DNA of 64,000 nucleotides from Vulcanococcus sp. GTDB taxonomy: Bacteria; Cyanobacteriota; Cyanobacteriia; PCC-6307; Cyanobiaceae. The translations under genes were made by a program, and so were the position numbers. The stretch lies in contig JAHUZV010000025.1 of assembly GCA_019264575.1 (NCBI GenBank), forward strand, positions 224,916-288,915, read 5' to 3'. Below are positions 8,909-17,871 of the stretch, one piece after another (position 1 is the stretch's first letter; the number at the start of each line of letters is the position of its first letter). Under the pieces are notes generated by a model. The model was not told the DNA's origin, did not search any database, and was given only the letters and a program-made list of their open reading frames with translations.

Positions 8909-9594
8909 GCAACCTGCAGGCGAGTCGGCCCAGCCGCGTGCAGCGCGACTGGTTGTTGATGGGGGTGCCCGCAGCGGTGGGGGTGCTGTTGAGCTTGGGG
9001 GTGGCTGGGCTGGCGGTGTGGCCCACCTGGCAGCGCCTCCAGATCGCCGAAGCTGAACGGGAACAACTAGCTGAACAGCGTCAGCGCCTGCCCCTGCTGC
9101 GCACGCAACTGCTGAAGCTCCGCGACAACGTGGATCAGGCAGAGCAGCGGAGAAGCCAGATCCTCGGGTTGATCGCTGGGAGCGGAGAGATCAACACCTT
9201 TATGGCGCAGCTCAGCGCCGAGGCCCAGCGAACAGGGGTGATCCTCGATGGCTATGAGCCGATCACCACGGCCCCACCCCCCGAGGCTGAATCGAATCGA
9301 TCCAACGCGAGGCAGAACAAAGACAAGGCTCCCGCACTTCCTCCCGATCCTTTGCTGGCTCCCGGCCTGCAAAAAACATCGCTGTTGCTCACGGCTCGAG
9401 GCACGGGCCCGCAGCTGTTGGCTTTCCTTCGAGGGCTTGAGAAGCTCAGCCTGCTGGTGGTGCAAAGCGATCTGAGCCTCAAGCACGAAACCAAAGACGC
9501 CGCCAAGCCGGGTGAAGCTGCCGTCAACACCACGCAACTGCGGCTCAACCTGAGCCTCTACAGCTCCGCTGAGCAGCCAGCCAAGGCCCCCTGA
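8905..9594 (+). CDS. pilO: PilO-like type IV pilus assembly protein
   Basis: Product of 229 residues with a membrane helix at about 13-35, a coiled-coil (about 40-75) and a periplasmic domain with NTFMAQLSAEAQRTGVIL and, later, LLAFLRGLEKLSLLV, the usual PilO core pattern. A Lys/Ala/Pro-rich insert separates the two halves (about 125-150). PilO heterodimerises with PilN and connects to the outer-membrane secretin. It overlaps pilN by four bases and is followed by pilQ after 60 bases. Confidence 0.8.
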   Translation: MSNLQASRPSRVQRDWLLMGVPAAVGVLLSLGVAGLAVWPTWQRLQIAEAEREQLAEQRQRLPLLRTQLLKLRDNVDQAEQRRSQILGLIAGSGEINTFMAQLSAEAQRTGVILDGYEPITTAPPPEAESNRSNARQNKDKAPALPPDPLLAPGLQKTSLLLTARGTGPQLLAFLRGLEKLSLLVVQSDLSLKHETKDAAKPGEAAVNTTQLRLNLSLYSSAEQPAKAP

Positions 9595-9654
9595 AGCCTG
9601 GCCTGGCCTGGTGTTTGCCGATACCATCCGCCTAAAACCGCCCGGGGATCAAGC

Positions 9655-11817
9655 GTGAAGCTGCGTTGTGGCCTGCTTCTGGCCGTGTTGGCCGCAGCTA
9701 CAGCGTTGGCACCTCTGGAAGCAGCACCGCGCCCCACTGGGTCGGTGACGCCGGCCAGCGTGACTCCGGAAGCCTCGGGCTCTGTGGCACTCAGCGTGAG
9801 GCGTTCCTCCGAGGGGGTGGAGCTTGTGATCGAGGGCACGGGTGCTGCTCCGGTTCTGCAGCAAAGCCGCGATGGTCAGGCCTGGCGGGGCGATCTTCAG
9901 ATGGCTGCGCCTGGATCGCTGCGTCTTGGCCCCCAGCGATTCACGCTTCCTGAGGCTGGGTTGCAGAGCGTGAGCCTGAATGGCGCCGGCCGCGACTACC
10001 AGCTGCAGGTGGTTCCGATGCCAGGTGCTCCGTTGAGTCGACCGGTGGTGAGCGCTGATGGGCGGAATCTGATCATCAGCTTCTCAACCCCAGTTCAGTC
10101 CGCCGAACAGTCGGCTCGTTTCAACCTGCGTGAACCCGGATCTGTTCCTCAACCTGCCTACGCACCGCCACTCAAGCCGCGGGCCGTGGCGCCACCGCTC
10201 GGGGATATGGCCGTGGGGACCATGGTGCTTTCGAACCGCAGCTTTCTGAAGCTGAATGGGCCTCCGGTCACGATGACCCTTCGTAATGCCCCATCGAAAG
10301 ATGCCTTGATGGCATTGGCTCAACTCGGTGGATATGGCTTTGTCTACGTGGCTGACGATTCCTCTGCGCCATCGACAAGTCGTTTGGGTCAGCAATCGCC
10401 AGCCTCTGGCCAGGATGCTTTGGTGTCACTTGCTTTTCGTGGGGAGTCTTATTCGCGGGCGGTCAACTCTGTGCTGTTGGCTGCTGGTTTGCAGGGGCGG
10501 CTTGAGGGCAGGATGCTGATGGTTGGCCCCTCTGTGTTGGGCAAAACCTTTGGGGCACAACTTTCAAAGGTTTATCGCCTGAATCAGGCTTCTGCTGATT
10601 CAGCTGCGAATTATCTTGCGAGCTTAGGAGCGCGAATCACCAAGGTCACAACGATCACGAATGTTGTGAGCTCGGGTCAGTCGTTGGCGAATCAGGTTGC
10701 TGGTGCTGAGCAAACTCAGCAGACCAAGCAGGAAACCATCACGTCGACCGAGTCTTATGGCTCTGCGTCCGGGCCACTGCTCGGGCTGATTGGAACGACC
10801 GATTCAAGGCTTCAAACCGTGACCTTGGTTGGCGATGCGCAGCTGGTGAGTGTTGCTGAAAACTATCTGCGTCAAATTGATCTGCGCCAGAGGCAGGTGG
10901 CTCTCACCGTCAGGATCCTGGACGTGACGCTCAAGAATGATACGGATGTCAAGAATAGCTTTGCTTTTAGGTATGGCAATAATTTTATTGTTAGCCAGGA
11001 GGGGAAAATGGTTGGCGCTTTTAATAATCGTCTTCCACCTGAGTCTGTTGATCCGCTTGGGTCTGGTGATCTTAACCCAGGACGGGACTATGCCTCTAAC
11101 AACTTTTATGATTTGGTGCGTGCTCAGATTCAGTCGGAAAACACCAAGGTTCTGGCGAGTCCAACCTTGATTCTGAGTGAAAATGCTGAGCCAATACAGG
11201 GTGGGGCGGCAGTTGCGGCGGGGTCCGTAGACGGTGGTAATGCTGTTCTCAACACGGCGACGATTGGCCGCCCTTACGCCAATGAGTCGTTTGTGACGGT
11301 GGGTACCCAAGTAATTACCGATTACACGGTGCAAGCGGGTCAGAATGGGGCTCCAAACAGCTGCCAGCCCGAGTTCGGTACCGCTGGCTTGACGTTCGGG
11401 GCCAAGGTTTCAAAAATCGATGACAACGGTTTTGTTACCTTTTCTCTGTCGCCAGCGGTTTCCGCGGTTGCAGATACGCCTGAGCGGATTGAGGGCTGCG
11501 GAAATGTGAGTATCTTGCGTGTGCGTCGCTTGGATACCGGATCGGTGCGTGTTCGCGATGGGCAAACGCTCATCTTGACCGGTGTGATTTCCGATGAAGA
11601 TAGGCAAGCGGTGACGAAATGGCCGATTCTCGGAGACTTGCCATTCGTTGGTCAGTTTTTCAGATCGTCGTCAAATAACCGCTCGAAGAACGAGCTCGTC
11701 ATTCTGGTTACCCCGCGGATCGTCGATGACGCGCAGGGTGGTGCCTATGGATACGGCTATCAAGCGACGACGCAGGACGCGCGACGGTTTGTTGGCGCAC
11801 CTGTGCCGGCTTTTTAG
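9655..11817 (+). CDS. pilQ: Type IV pilus secretin PilQ
   Basis: Outer-membrane secretin through which the pilus passes. The 720-residue product has a signal peptide (about 1-22), an AMIN-like peptidoglycan-binding segment (about 40-165), an STN/N0-like domain (about 195-245, MTLRNAPSKDALMALAQLGG), N1-type repeats, and the secretin barrel domain ending in DGQTLILTGVISDE and the canonical ELVILVTPRIV. Start is GTG. The segment 10921-11040 contains only 49 G/C in 120 bases, clearly AT-richer than its neighbours. Its stop overlaps the end of the convergent pentapeptide gene by four bases. PilB, PilT and pilins are not in this window. Confidence 0.92.
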   Translation: MKLRCGLLLAVLAAATALAPLEAAPRPTGSVTPASVTPEASGSVALSVRRSSEGVELVIEGTGAAPVLQQSRDGQAWRGDLQMAAPGSLRLGPQRFTLPEAGLQSVSLNGAGRDYQLQVVPMPGAPLSRPVVSADGRNLIISFSTPVQSAEQSARFNLREPGSVPQPAYAPPLKPRAVAPPLGDMAVGTMVLSNRSFLKLNGPPVTMTLRNAPSKDALMALAQLGGYGFVYVADDSSAPSTSRLGQQSPASGQDALVSLAFRGESYSRAVNSVLLAAGLQGRLEGRMLMVGPSVLGKTFGAQLSKVYRLNQASADSAANYLASLGARITKVTTITNVVSSGQSLANQVAGAEQTQQTKQETITSTESYGSASGPLLGLIGTTDSRLQTVTLVGDAQLVSVAENYLRQIDLRQRQVALTVRILDVTLKNDTDVKNSFAFRYGNNFIVSQEGKMVGAFNNRLPPESVDPLGSGDLNPGRDYASNNFYDLVRAQIQSENTKVLASPTLILSENAEPIQGGAAVAAGSVDGGNAVLNTATIGRPYANESFVTVGTQVITDYTVQAGQNGAPNSCQPEFGTAGLTFGAKVSKIDDNGFVTFSLSPAVSAVADTPERIEGCGNVSILRVRRLDTGSVRVRDGQTLILTGVISDEDRQAVTKWPILGDLPFVGQFFRSSSNNRSKNELVILVTPRIVDDAQGGAYGYGYQATTQDARRFVGAPVPAF

Positions 11818-12626
11818 AAAGGGATTGGCAGCATCGTTTTAGCGGCTAGTGGAGCCAGCATTTGAAACGCGGTGATCGCTGCTCCAACCAAGTGCGATCC
11901 AGCACCGTTGCCTCCTTTGGGTCGAGGAGGTGCCTGAGTCATCAGGTTGGCGGCTTGTGTGAGGGCTTCTGCTTGTGATGTGTCGCCCATCATTGAGTAC
12001 AGCTGGGCTGCGTAGGTCAGGTCCTGCGCTGCCAGTTGAAGTTGGCCTTGTTCGGCTCTGCTGAGACCTCTACCGACCCAGCTGACCGCTGCCTCTGGCA
12101 TGCGCTTAATGGCATGGTTAAACCACCCTTCTGCGTCGGGGTGACGACCTTCCTGAGCGGCTTGGATCCCGGCGTTGTGGAGTTCTGCATAGCTGTGGGC
12201 CGATAGGGCGATTCCCTTGGCCTGTTGCCAATGACTGCGGCTCAGGCCCCCAGCTTCGATGATGGCGCCAGTGAGATCGGCGTTGCGCAGATCGGTTCCG
12301 ATGAGAACGGCCCCACGCAGATCGGCTCCTTGCATTGATGCTCCCGCCAGGCTGGCGAAGCTGAGGTTGGCCTGACGCAGATCTGCGCCGGAGAGGTGTG
12401 CTCCGCTCAGATTTGCCCGCTGAAGTCTTGCCCCTTGCAGTTGGGCGTCTTTCAGATCGGCGTGAACCAGATCGGCATCGTCCAGGTTGCACCGCTCACA
12501 GCGTCGCTGTTCGAGGATTTGGATCACCGACGCGGCTTCGGCCGCGTTCGTCTTGGATGCCCAAAGAGGGATAGCCCATGCCACGGCAACGGCCAGAGCC
12601 ACAGGCAGGAGGCCGCGTTGTGGCAT
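11814..12626 (-). CDS. Exported pentapeptide-repeat protein with TPR-like tail
   Basis: Product of 270 residues. After a signal peptide (about 1-28) comes a CERCNLDDADL segment and about 14 pentapeptide repeats of the A(D/N)LXX type (about residues 42-125), which fold as a right-handed beta helix. The rest (about 140-230) is Ala-rich and helical with TPR-like spacing (AAVSWVGRGLSRAEQGQLQLAAQDL), ending in a hydrophobic segment. Exact function is unknown. The gene is convergent with pilQ (four-base overlap) and divergent from the cobD-like gene; nothing links it to the pilus genes except position. Confidence 0.8.
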   Translation of the reverse strand: MPQRGLLPVALAVAVAWAIPLWASKTNAAEAASVIQILEQRRCERCNLDDADLVHADLKDAQLQGARLQRANLSGAHLSGADLRQANLSFASLAGASMQGADLRGAVLIGTDLRNADLTGAIIEAGGLSRSHWQQAKGIALSAHSYAELHNAGIQAAQEGRHPDAEGWFNHAIKRMPEAAVSWVGRGLSRAEQGQLQLAAQDLTYAAQLYSMMGDTSQAEALTQAANLMTQAPPRPKGGNGAGSHLVGAAITAFQMLAPLAAKTMLPIPF

Positions 12627-12698
12627 GCGTGCCTGGAATGAAAGCGTTGAGCCGTTTTAACTGCTTCTCTGCCTCGCGTCGATCAGGCTGGTGACCGT

Positions 12699-13820
12699 GT
12701 GTTCTGGTGTGGTGTGCCCGAAGCCCACGGTGGCAATGTTCAAGCTGCAGCTCATCGTTTGGGTTGTCGGCCTTGGCAGCTGATTGATGCCAGTGCCTCT
12801 TTGGCACCCTTGCCCCTTCCGTGGACTGCCCATGTCAGTCGGTTGGCGGCCCCTTTGAACGCCTACCCGGATCGTCGCTTGGTCGGGCTCCGAGGGTGCA
12901 TCAGTGCTGTGCACCGATTGCCCCAGGATTGTGTGTTGCCTGGAAATGGCGCTGCTGAGTTGTTCACCTGGGCCGCTCGTGATGCAGCAGCAGCTGGGCA
13001 CTCGCTTCTTCCGCAGCCCGGCTTCGCGGATTATGAGCGGGCCTTGGAGTGCTGGGGCGCGTCTTGGGACCCGCTGCCGTTACCGCTGGATTGGACAGGC
13101 CCTGGACCTGCTCCCTTCCCTGGTGGGTCTTGCCAGGGTGATGTGCTTTGGATCACCAATCCGCACAACCCCACAGGCCAACTGTGGAGCCGAGCATCGC
13201 TGGAGCCTCTGTTAAGGCGCTACGCGTTGGTGATCTGTGACGAGGCGTTTTTGCCTCTGGTGCCCAACGGTGAAGAGCAGTCGCTGATCGACCTGGTTTC
13301 ACTCCACTCCAATCTGGTGGTGATCCGCAGCCTCACCAAGCTTTACGGGATTGCTGGTCTGCGGTTGGGCTATGCGGTTGCCCAGCCCGAGCGATTGCAG
13401 CGTTGGGCTCGATGGCGCGATCCGTGGCCCGTCAATGCCGTGGCCTCAGCTGTGGGGCAGGCGTTGCTGCGCAGGCCAAAGCGTTATCAAGCTTGGTTGC
13501 AGCGTGTGCAGCGTTGGACAGCCCGAGAAGGCAGCTGGTTGCACCAGCAGCTAGCAGCTCTGCCCGGAATCACGCCCATGCCATCGGCCGCCAACTACCT
13601 CTTGATTCGTGGTGAGCGCAACGGCGAGCCCTACTCGTTGCAGCCTCTCCGAGAGGCACTGGAAACGCGCCATCGCATCTTGCTGCGCGATTGCCGTTCG
13701 TTTGAAGGGTTGGATGAAACCTGGCTGCGGATCGGTTATCAGAGCCGCCGGGGTAATCGGCGCATCATCCGGGCCATGCGTCAGGAGCTCAGCTCCATCA
13801 GCAACCCCGCCAGCAACTGA
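12699..13820 (+). CDS. cobD: CobD-like PLP-dependent aminotransferase/decarboxylase
   Basis: A fold-type I PLP enzyme of the class II aminotransferase / threonine-phosphate decarboxylase group, which supplies the aminopropanol linker for the cobamide nucleotide loop. Supporting features: an N-terminal HGGN (typical of CobD), [12 protein letters not shown], the CDEAF Asp that holds the pyridine nitrogen, and the Schiff-base Lys in [19 protein letters not shown]. HisC is the alternative, but a separate HisC-like gene is present at 33764. Start GTG 12699 is uncertain; GTG 12714 gives MPEAHGGN directly. The 3' end overlaps the convergent murG end by 40 bases, unusually long. Symbol is tentative. 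Confidence 0.75.
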   Translation: MFWCGVPEAHGGNVQAAAHRLGCRPWQLIDASASLAPLPLPWTAHVSRLAAPLNAYPDRRLVGLRGCISAVHRLPQDCVLPGNGAAELFTWAARDAAAAGHSLLPQPGFADYERALECWGASWDPLPLPLDWTGPGPAPFPGGSCQGDVLWITNPHNPTGQLWSRASLEPLLRRYALVICDEAFLPLVPNGEEQSLIDLVSLHSNLVVIRSLTKLYGIAGLRLGYAVAQPERLQRWARWRDPWPVNAVASAVGQALLRRPKRYQAWLQRVQRWTAREGSWLHQQLAALPGITPMPSAANYLLIRGERNGEPYSLQPLREALETRHRILLRDCRSFEGLDETWLRIGYQSRRGNRRIIRAMRQELSSISNPASN

Positions 13821-14857
13821 TCCGCATCCCGCACCGCTAGCCCCTCCATCCCCGCGAGCAGCTGCAGCAAAGGATCCACGGCTGGATCGCAGCCCCGCAG
13901 GCGCGGCCCCAGTAGCCGCCAGATCGCCTGCTCCAGCGCCGGATGCTCCGGCGGGTGTTGCCACACGATCACGGCGGCACCGAGGGCGGCGGCGGCACCG
14001 GCGTTGGCGTCTTGATGTTTGTCGGCGGCCTGGGGGAAGGGCACCAGGATCGCGGGGCTGCCGCACACCGCTAGTTCGCTCAGGCTGCCGGCGCCGGCGC
14101 GGCTGATCACCAGATCGGCGTGTTGCAGCAGCCCTGCCACCTCATCGCTGAAGGGGCGTTCGGCGTACGCGGGGTGCCGCAGTTGGCCGCTCTCGGGGTC
14201 GTTGCTGCCGCTGAGGTGCACCACGCGGCAACCGGCCGTGAGCAGCCTTGGCAACACAGGCCGCACCATGCGATTGAGGCCTACGGCCCCCTGGCTGCCA
14301 CCCATCACCACCAGCAATGGGCCTGTTCCGGCGGGTACCCAAGCCGGCAGGGCGGCGGGTTGCAGAAACTCCCGCCGCACGGGCGTCCCTGTTACACGTG
14401 GCTGGCAGCCTTTGAGCCGTTCGGCGGCCTGGGGTAAGCCCACGGCCACGTGGGTGCAGAACCGGCCCAGCAGCCTCGTTACCCGGCCGGGCACGCCATT
14501 GGATTCGTGCAGCACCACGGGCACGCCGCACCAACGGGCGCCAAGGATCGCCGGCGCAGCGATGTAGCCGCCGGTGCTGATCACCACCCGGATGCCTGCG
14601 CGGCGGATTAGCTGGCGCACACTCCAGCTGGCGCCGAGCAGCCGCAGCAGGTTGAGCAGTTTTTGCAGGCCTCGCCCCTGCAGCCCGCCGGCGTTCACGG
14701 TGTGCAGCGGGATCTCCGCTGGCACCAGTTCGGTCTCCAGCCGATCAGGTACCCCCAGCCACTGGATCTGCCAGTCCGCCGGCAGGGCCTGGGCAACGGC
14801 CAGGGCCGGGAAGAGGTGTCCGCCGGTGCCGCTGGCCGCGATCAACAGGCGAGACAT
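13781..14857 (-). CDS. murG: MurG, lipid II GlcNAc transferase
   Basis: Transfers GlcNAc from UDP-GlcNAc to lipid I at the inner face of the plasma membrane, giving lipid II for peptidoglycan. The 358-residue sequence opens with [19 protein letters not shown] (the GTGGH loop), has HESNGVPG and, in the C-terminal Rossmann half, [13 protein letters not shown], then [12 protein letters not shown] and [11 protein letters not shown], the UDP-GlcNAc-binding loops. Length and ATG start are normal. Gene is alone on its strand here, between two rightward genes. Confidence 0.96.
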   Translation of the reverse strand: MSRLLIAASGTGGHLFPALAVAQALPADWQIQWLGVPDRLETELVPAEIPLHTVNAGGLQGRGLQKLLNLLRLLGASWSVRQLIRRAGIRVVISTGGYIAAPAILGARWCGVPVVLHESNGVPGRVTRLLGRFCTHVAVGLPQAAERLKGCQPRVTGTPVRREFLQPAALPAWVPAGTGPLLVVMGGSQGAVGLNRMVRPVLPRLLTAGCRVVHLSGSNDPESGQLRHPAYAERPFSDEVAGLLQHADLVISRAGAGSLSELAVCGSPAILVPFPQAADKHQDANAGAAAALGAAVIVWQHPPEHPALEQAIWRLLGPRLRGCDPAVDPLLQLLAGMEGLAVRDADQLLAGLLMELSS

Positions 14858-14911
14858 GGTTGCGGCGGGAAGGCGCGCCTAACTTAAGGGCCGTGTGTTG
14901 GTTGAGCTCCA

Positions 14912-15649
14912 GTGCTGTTGCGCCCTCTCCTGCCGGCTGCCTTCGCTTTGGCCGGGCTGGTGATGGCAGCCACACCGCTGCGGGCAGCCCCCAGCCTGCA
15001 GGCGTTGCAGGAGGCCCTCAACAGCAGCTCAGCTGAAGCCCTCACCGCCGTGCTCGAGCCTGGCCAAGGCCTCGATCCAGATGAAGTGGCCCGCCGCCGC
15101 TTGTTGTTGCGCGAGCAATTCCCTGATGCCAGCTGGAGCGTGCAGCCTGGGGCTCCGCTGAAGGACGGCCGCGCCACCACCCAGATCAATGTGACGGGCA
15201 GCCGCGAGGAAGGCCCCTATCGCTTCCGCTTCGAGGCGCAGCAGCAGGTCGTGCTCGGTGCTAACGGCAACCGCTTCAACAGCCAGGAGGTGATTCGCGA
15301 GACCTCACTGCTGCGTAGCGCTGAGAACAACCTCAAGGTGAGCCTGCTGATTCCCGATGCGGTGCTCACGGGCCAGCGCTACGACGTGGACGTGGTGTTC
15401 GATGAACCCCTCGACGGTGCTGTGGTGGCCGGCTCTCTCAAGCCGGTGACCGCCGGAGAGCTGCTGCGAATGCGCACCCCCGACCTCCAGCTCGAAGCCC
15501 TCGGTGGCGGCGGCATCTTCAAGAGCGCTCAGGCGCCTTATCAGCCAGGCACCCAGACCTGGGCTGTGCTGCTGGTGCACCCCAAGGGCATCGTGGCCGC
15601 CAGCAAGCAGGTGCGTGTGGTGGCCGATCGATCTGCCCTCAGCTTCTGA
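14912..15649 (+). CDS. Exported protein of unknown function
   Basis: A 245-residue product starting at GTG 14912, with a signal peptide (about 1-25, ending LRA-AP). The mature part is soluble: an N-terminal helical segment (about 27-75), then beta-rich stretches such as YRFRFEAQQQVVLG and RYDVDVVFDEPLDGAVVAG, which suggests an immunoglobulin-like or lipocalin-like sandwich, but I cannot name a family. No membrane helix beyond the signal. The gene diverges from murG (54-base gap) and its stop lies 11 bases inside the convergent dehydrogenase gene. Confidence 0.75.
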   Translation: MLLRPLLPAAFALAGLVMAATPLRAAPSLQALQEALNSSSAEALTAVLEPGQGLDPDEVARRRLLLREQFPDASWSVQPGAPLKDGRATTQINVTGSREEGPYRFRFEAQQQVVLGANGNRFNSQEVIRETSLLRSAENNLKVSLLIPDAVLTGQRYDVDVVFDEPLDGAVVAGSLKPVTAGELLRMRTPDLQLEALGGGGIFKSAQAPYQPGTQTWAVLLVHPKGIVAASKQVRVVADRSALSF

Positions 15650-16529
15650 ACCAGCGGGCCAGGACCGACACATCCAGATCCCCATGGCCATCGGCCAGGA
15701 GGGCGTCTTCCATGGCGGCGACCAGCCGGCTCACGGGTAGTTCAATCTGCTGCGCCTCCGCCGCCTCCAGGGCGATGGCCAGATCCTTGCGGTGCAGCGC
15801 CAGCTTGAAACCCAGCGGGTAGTGGTCGTTGATCATTTGGGCGCTGCGGTGCTCCAGAGCCCAGGAGCCGGCGGCTCCGCTTTTGAGGGCGGATACCACT
15901 TGCTGGCGATCCAGCCCGAGCCGTTTCGCCAGCTGCAGGGCTTCGGCGACAGCGGCGTAGCTGCCCGCCACGAGCACCTGGTTCACGGCCTTGGCTTCCT
16001 GGCCAGATCCCACTGGGCCGAAGTGGGTGATCGAGCCGCCGAGGATCTCCAGCAGAGGTCTGGCCCTAGCCAGATCCTCCGTAGCGCCCCCCACCAACAC
16101 CGAGAGCGTGCCGGCTTTGGCGCCTTCGGTGCCGCCGGTGACGGGTGCATCCACATAGCGGATGTCTCGCTCGGCCAGAGCTGCCCCCAGGCGCCGGCTG
16201 GTGCCGGGGCTGATGGTGGAACAGTCGATCACCAGCGCGCCGGGCTGTAGGCCGTGAATCGCCGCCTCGCTGGCCTCGGGGCCCAGCAGCACGGCTTCCG
16301 CGGCGCGGTCGTCGCTCACGCAGAGCAGCAGCACCTCGGCCTCACGCGCTGCGTCTGCCGGGCTGCCCGCCACACGGGCGCCGGCGGCCCGCAGGGGCTC
16401 ACAGCTGCTCGCGGTGCGGTTGAACACCGTGAGCGCATGGCCTGCCTGCAGCAGGTTGTGGGCCATCGGCGCGCCCAGGGCTCCCAGGCCGATCCAGGCC
16501 AGTTGTGGGCGGGGCGAGGACTCGATCAC
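15639..16529 (-). CDS. NAD(P)-dependent beta-hydroxyacid dehydrogenase family protein
   Basis: A 296-residue member of the 3-hydroxyisobutyrate / tartronate-semialdehyde / glyoxylate reductase family. Visible: the Rossmann nucleotide motif WIGLGALGAPMAHNLLQAGH near residue 11, the substrate loop DAPVTGGTEGAKAGTLSVLVGG (about 125-146), and the catalytic Lys in GSGQEAKAVNQVL (about 177). Asn-Arg-Thr after the second strand favours NADPH. The substrate cannot be read from sequence; glyoxylate or succinic semialdehyde reductase is plausible in cyanobacteria. Its start overlaps the EF-hand gene stop by four bases, so the two are cotranscribed. Confidence 0.88.
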   Translation of the reverse strand: MIESSPRPQLAWIGLGALGAPMAHNLLQAGHALTVFNRTASSCEPLRAAGARVAGSPADAAREAEVLLLCVSDDRAAEAVLLGPEASEAAIHGLQPGALVIDCSTISPGTSRRLGAALAERDIRYVDAPVTGGTEGAKAGTLSVLVGGATEDLARARPLLEILGGSITHFGPVGSGQEAKAVNQVLVAGSYAAVAEALQLAKRLGLDRQQVVSALKSGAAGSWALEHRSAQMINDHYPLGFKLALHRKDLAIALEAAEAQQIELPVSRLVAAMEDALLADGHGDLDVSVLARWFRS

Positions 16530-17002
16530 GGCTGGGTTGGGGCAGAGAGTTGGCGGCGCCGCTGTTCGCCCAGCCCCTGCAGCTCCTGACGATCCACGCG
16601 GCCATCACCATTGCGATCAGCTTGGCCGAAATGGCGCTGCAGCCAGCTGTAGGCCTCGGCTTCGCGGCGATCGATACCGCCATCGCCGTTGCGATCAGCC
16701 TGCTCAAAGAAGCGCTTGGCTCGCTCGCCCCGCGTGGCCTGGGTTGGGGTGAGATCGTCTGGCCCGAGATAGCCGCGTTTGCGGCTGTCGAGCCGATCGA
16801 AGTGGCGCTCGAGATAGGGCTGGCCCTGCACTTCTTGCCGTTGCAGGCGCTGGTCGTTGTTGCGATCGAGCCGCTCAAACAGCAGACGCATGCGTTGTTG
16901 ATAGGTCTGCTGTTCTGCGGTGGTCTGAGCCCGGGCGGCAGAGCTCAAGCCCAGGCTGATCGCCAGGGCCAGGTGCCCCCATCGCTGCAGCATTCCGCGC
17001 AT
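16526..17002 (-). CDS. Exported EF-hand calcium-binding protein
   Basis: A 158-residue product with a signal peptide (about 1-25, ARA-Q) and four EF-hand loops: DRNNDQRLQRQE (about 46), a degenerate one with DSRKRGYLGPDD (about 71), DRNGDGGIDRRE (about 102) and DRNGDGRVDRQE (about 128). Loops 3 and 4 have a full set of Ca-ligand positions. It likely binds Ca2+ in the periplasm; the role is unknown. It is divergent from the two-component operon across 128 bases and overlaps the downstream dehydrogenase by four bases. M1 or M4 could be the start. Confidence 0.82.
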   Translation of the reverse strand: MRGMLQRWGHLALAISLGLSSAARAQTTAEQQTYQQRMRLLFERLDRNNDQRLQRQEVQGQPYLERHFDRLDSRKRGYLGPDDLTPTQATRGERAKRFFEQADRNGDGGIDRREAEAYSWLQRHFGQADRNGDGRVDRQELQGLGEQRRRQLSAPTQP

Positions 17003-17130
17003 GGCCCAAGGCTATGGAGCGATGGCGAGCGTCAGCTGCTGGCTCCGCCACAAAGCTGTGACCAGATCTGTCTGAGGCGGTCTGGGCGCCTGGATCTCCA
17101 TACAGTCGGCGCAGGCCCTTGGAACCCTCG

Positions 17131-17871
17131 ATGGCTGTTGCGTCCCGCACGGCCCCAGCGCGCATCTGGGTGGTGGATGACGACCCCGAGCAGCGGCGCT
17201 TGCTTGGCACCTACCTCACTGATCAGGGGTACGACGTGCGCTCCCTCACCAGCGGTGAGCAGCTGATGGCTCGCCTGGAGGGGCAGCGGCCGGATCTGGT
17301 GGTGCTCGATGTGATGCTCCCCGGCGATGACGGCCTCACCCTGCTGCGTCGCTTGCGCGATGGCGGCGACGATCTGCCTGTGGTGATGCTCACCGCCCGC
17401 GGCGACGGCGTGGATCGGATCATCGGCCTGGAGCAGGGCGCCGACGACTACCTCGGCAAACCCTTCCTGCCCCGCGAGCTCAGCGCCCGCATCGAAGCGG
17501 TGCTGCGCCGCCGCGTGGCCCTGCCGGCTGGAACGCCGCTGGCGGAAGGCCAGCTCGTGGAATTCGGCGACAACCGCCTCGATCTGGCGGCCCGCAGCCT
17601 CGAGCGTGCGGGCGTTCCCGTGGTGATCACCAGCGGTGAGTTCAGCCTGCTCTCGGCCTTTGTGCAGCATCCCCACCGGCCCTTGTCACGCGAACGGCTG
17701 ATCGAGCTGGCCCGCGGCCCCGGTTCCGACACCGACAGCCGCAGCATGGATGTGCAGGTGTCGCGCGTTCGCAAGCTGGTGGAGCCTGATCCCACGCGCC
17801 CCCGCTACCTGCAAACCGTGTGGGGTTACGGCTACGTGTTTGTTCCCGATGGCCAGCCCCGCAGCCGTTAA
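17131..17871 (+). CDS. OmpR/PhoB-family response regulator
   Basis: DNA-binding partner of the kinase encoded next. Receiver domain (about 10-125) with the acidic pocket D16-D18, phosphoacceptor D60 (VVLDVMLPGDDG), the switch Thr in MLTARG and K110 in YLGKPF. The C-terminal winged helix (about 145-240) ends in TVWGYGYVF. I chose ATG 17131 over the upstream TTG 17119 because family N-termini are short. The kinase gene starts 23 bases before this stop, so the pair is translationally coupled. The receiver resembles EnvZ/OmpR-type regulators of marine Synechococcus; the stimulus is unknown. Confidence 0.92.
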   Translation: MAVASRTAPARIWVVDDDPEQRRLLGTYLTDQGYDVRSLTSGEQLMARLEGQRPDLVVLDVMLPGDDGLTLLRRLRDGGDDLPVVMLTARGDGVDRIIGLEQGADDYLGKPFLPRELSARIEAVLRRRVALPAGTPLAEGQLVEFGDNRLDLAARSLERAGVPVVITSGEFSLLSAFVQHPHRPLSRERLIELARGPGSDTDSRSMDVQVSRVRKLVEPDPTRPRYLQTVWGYGYVFVPDGQPRSR

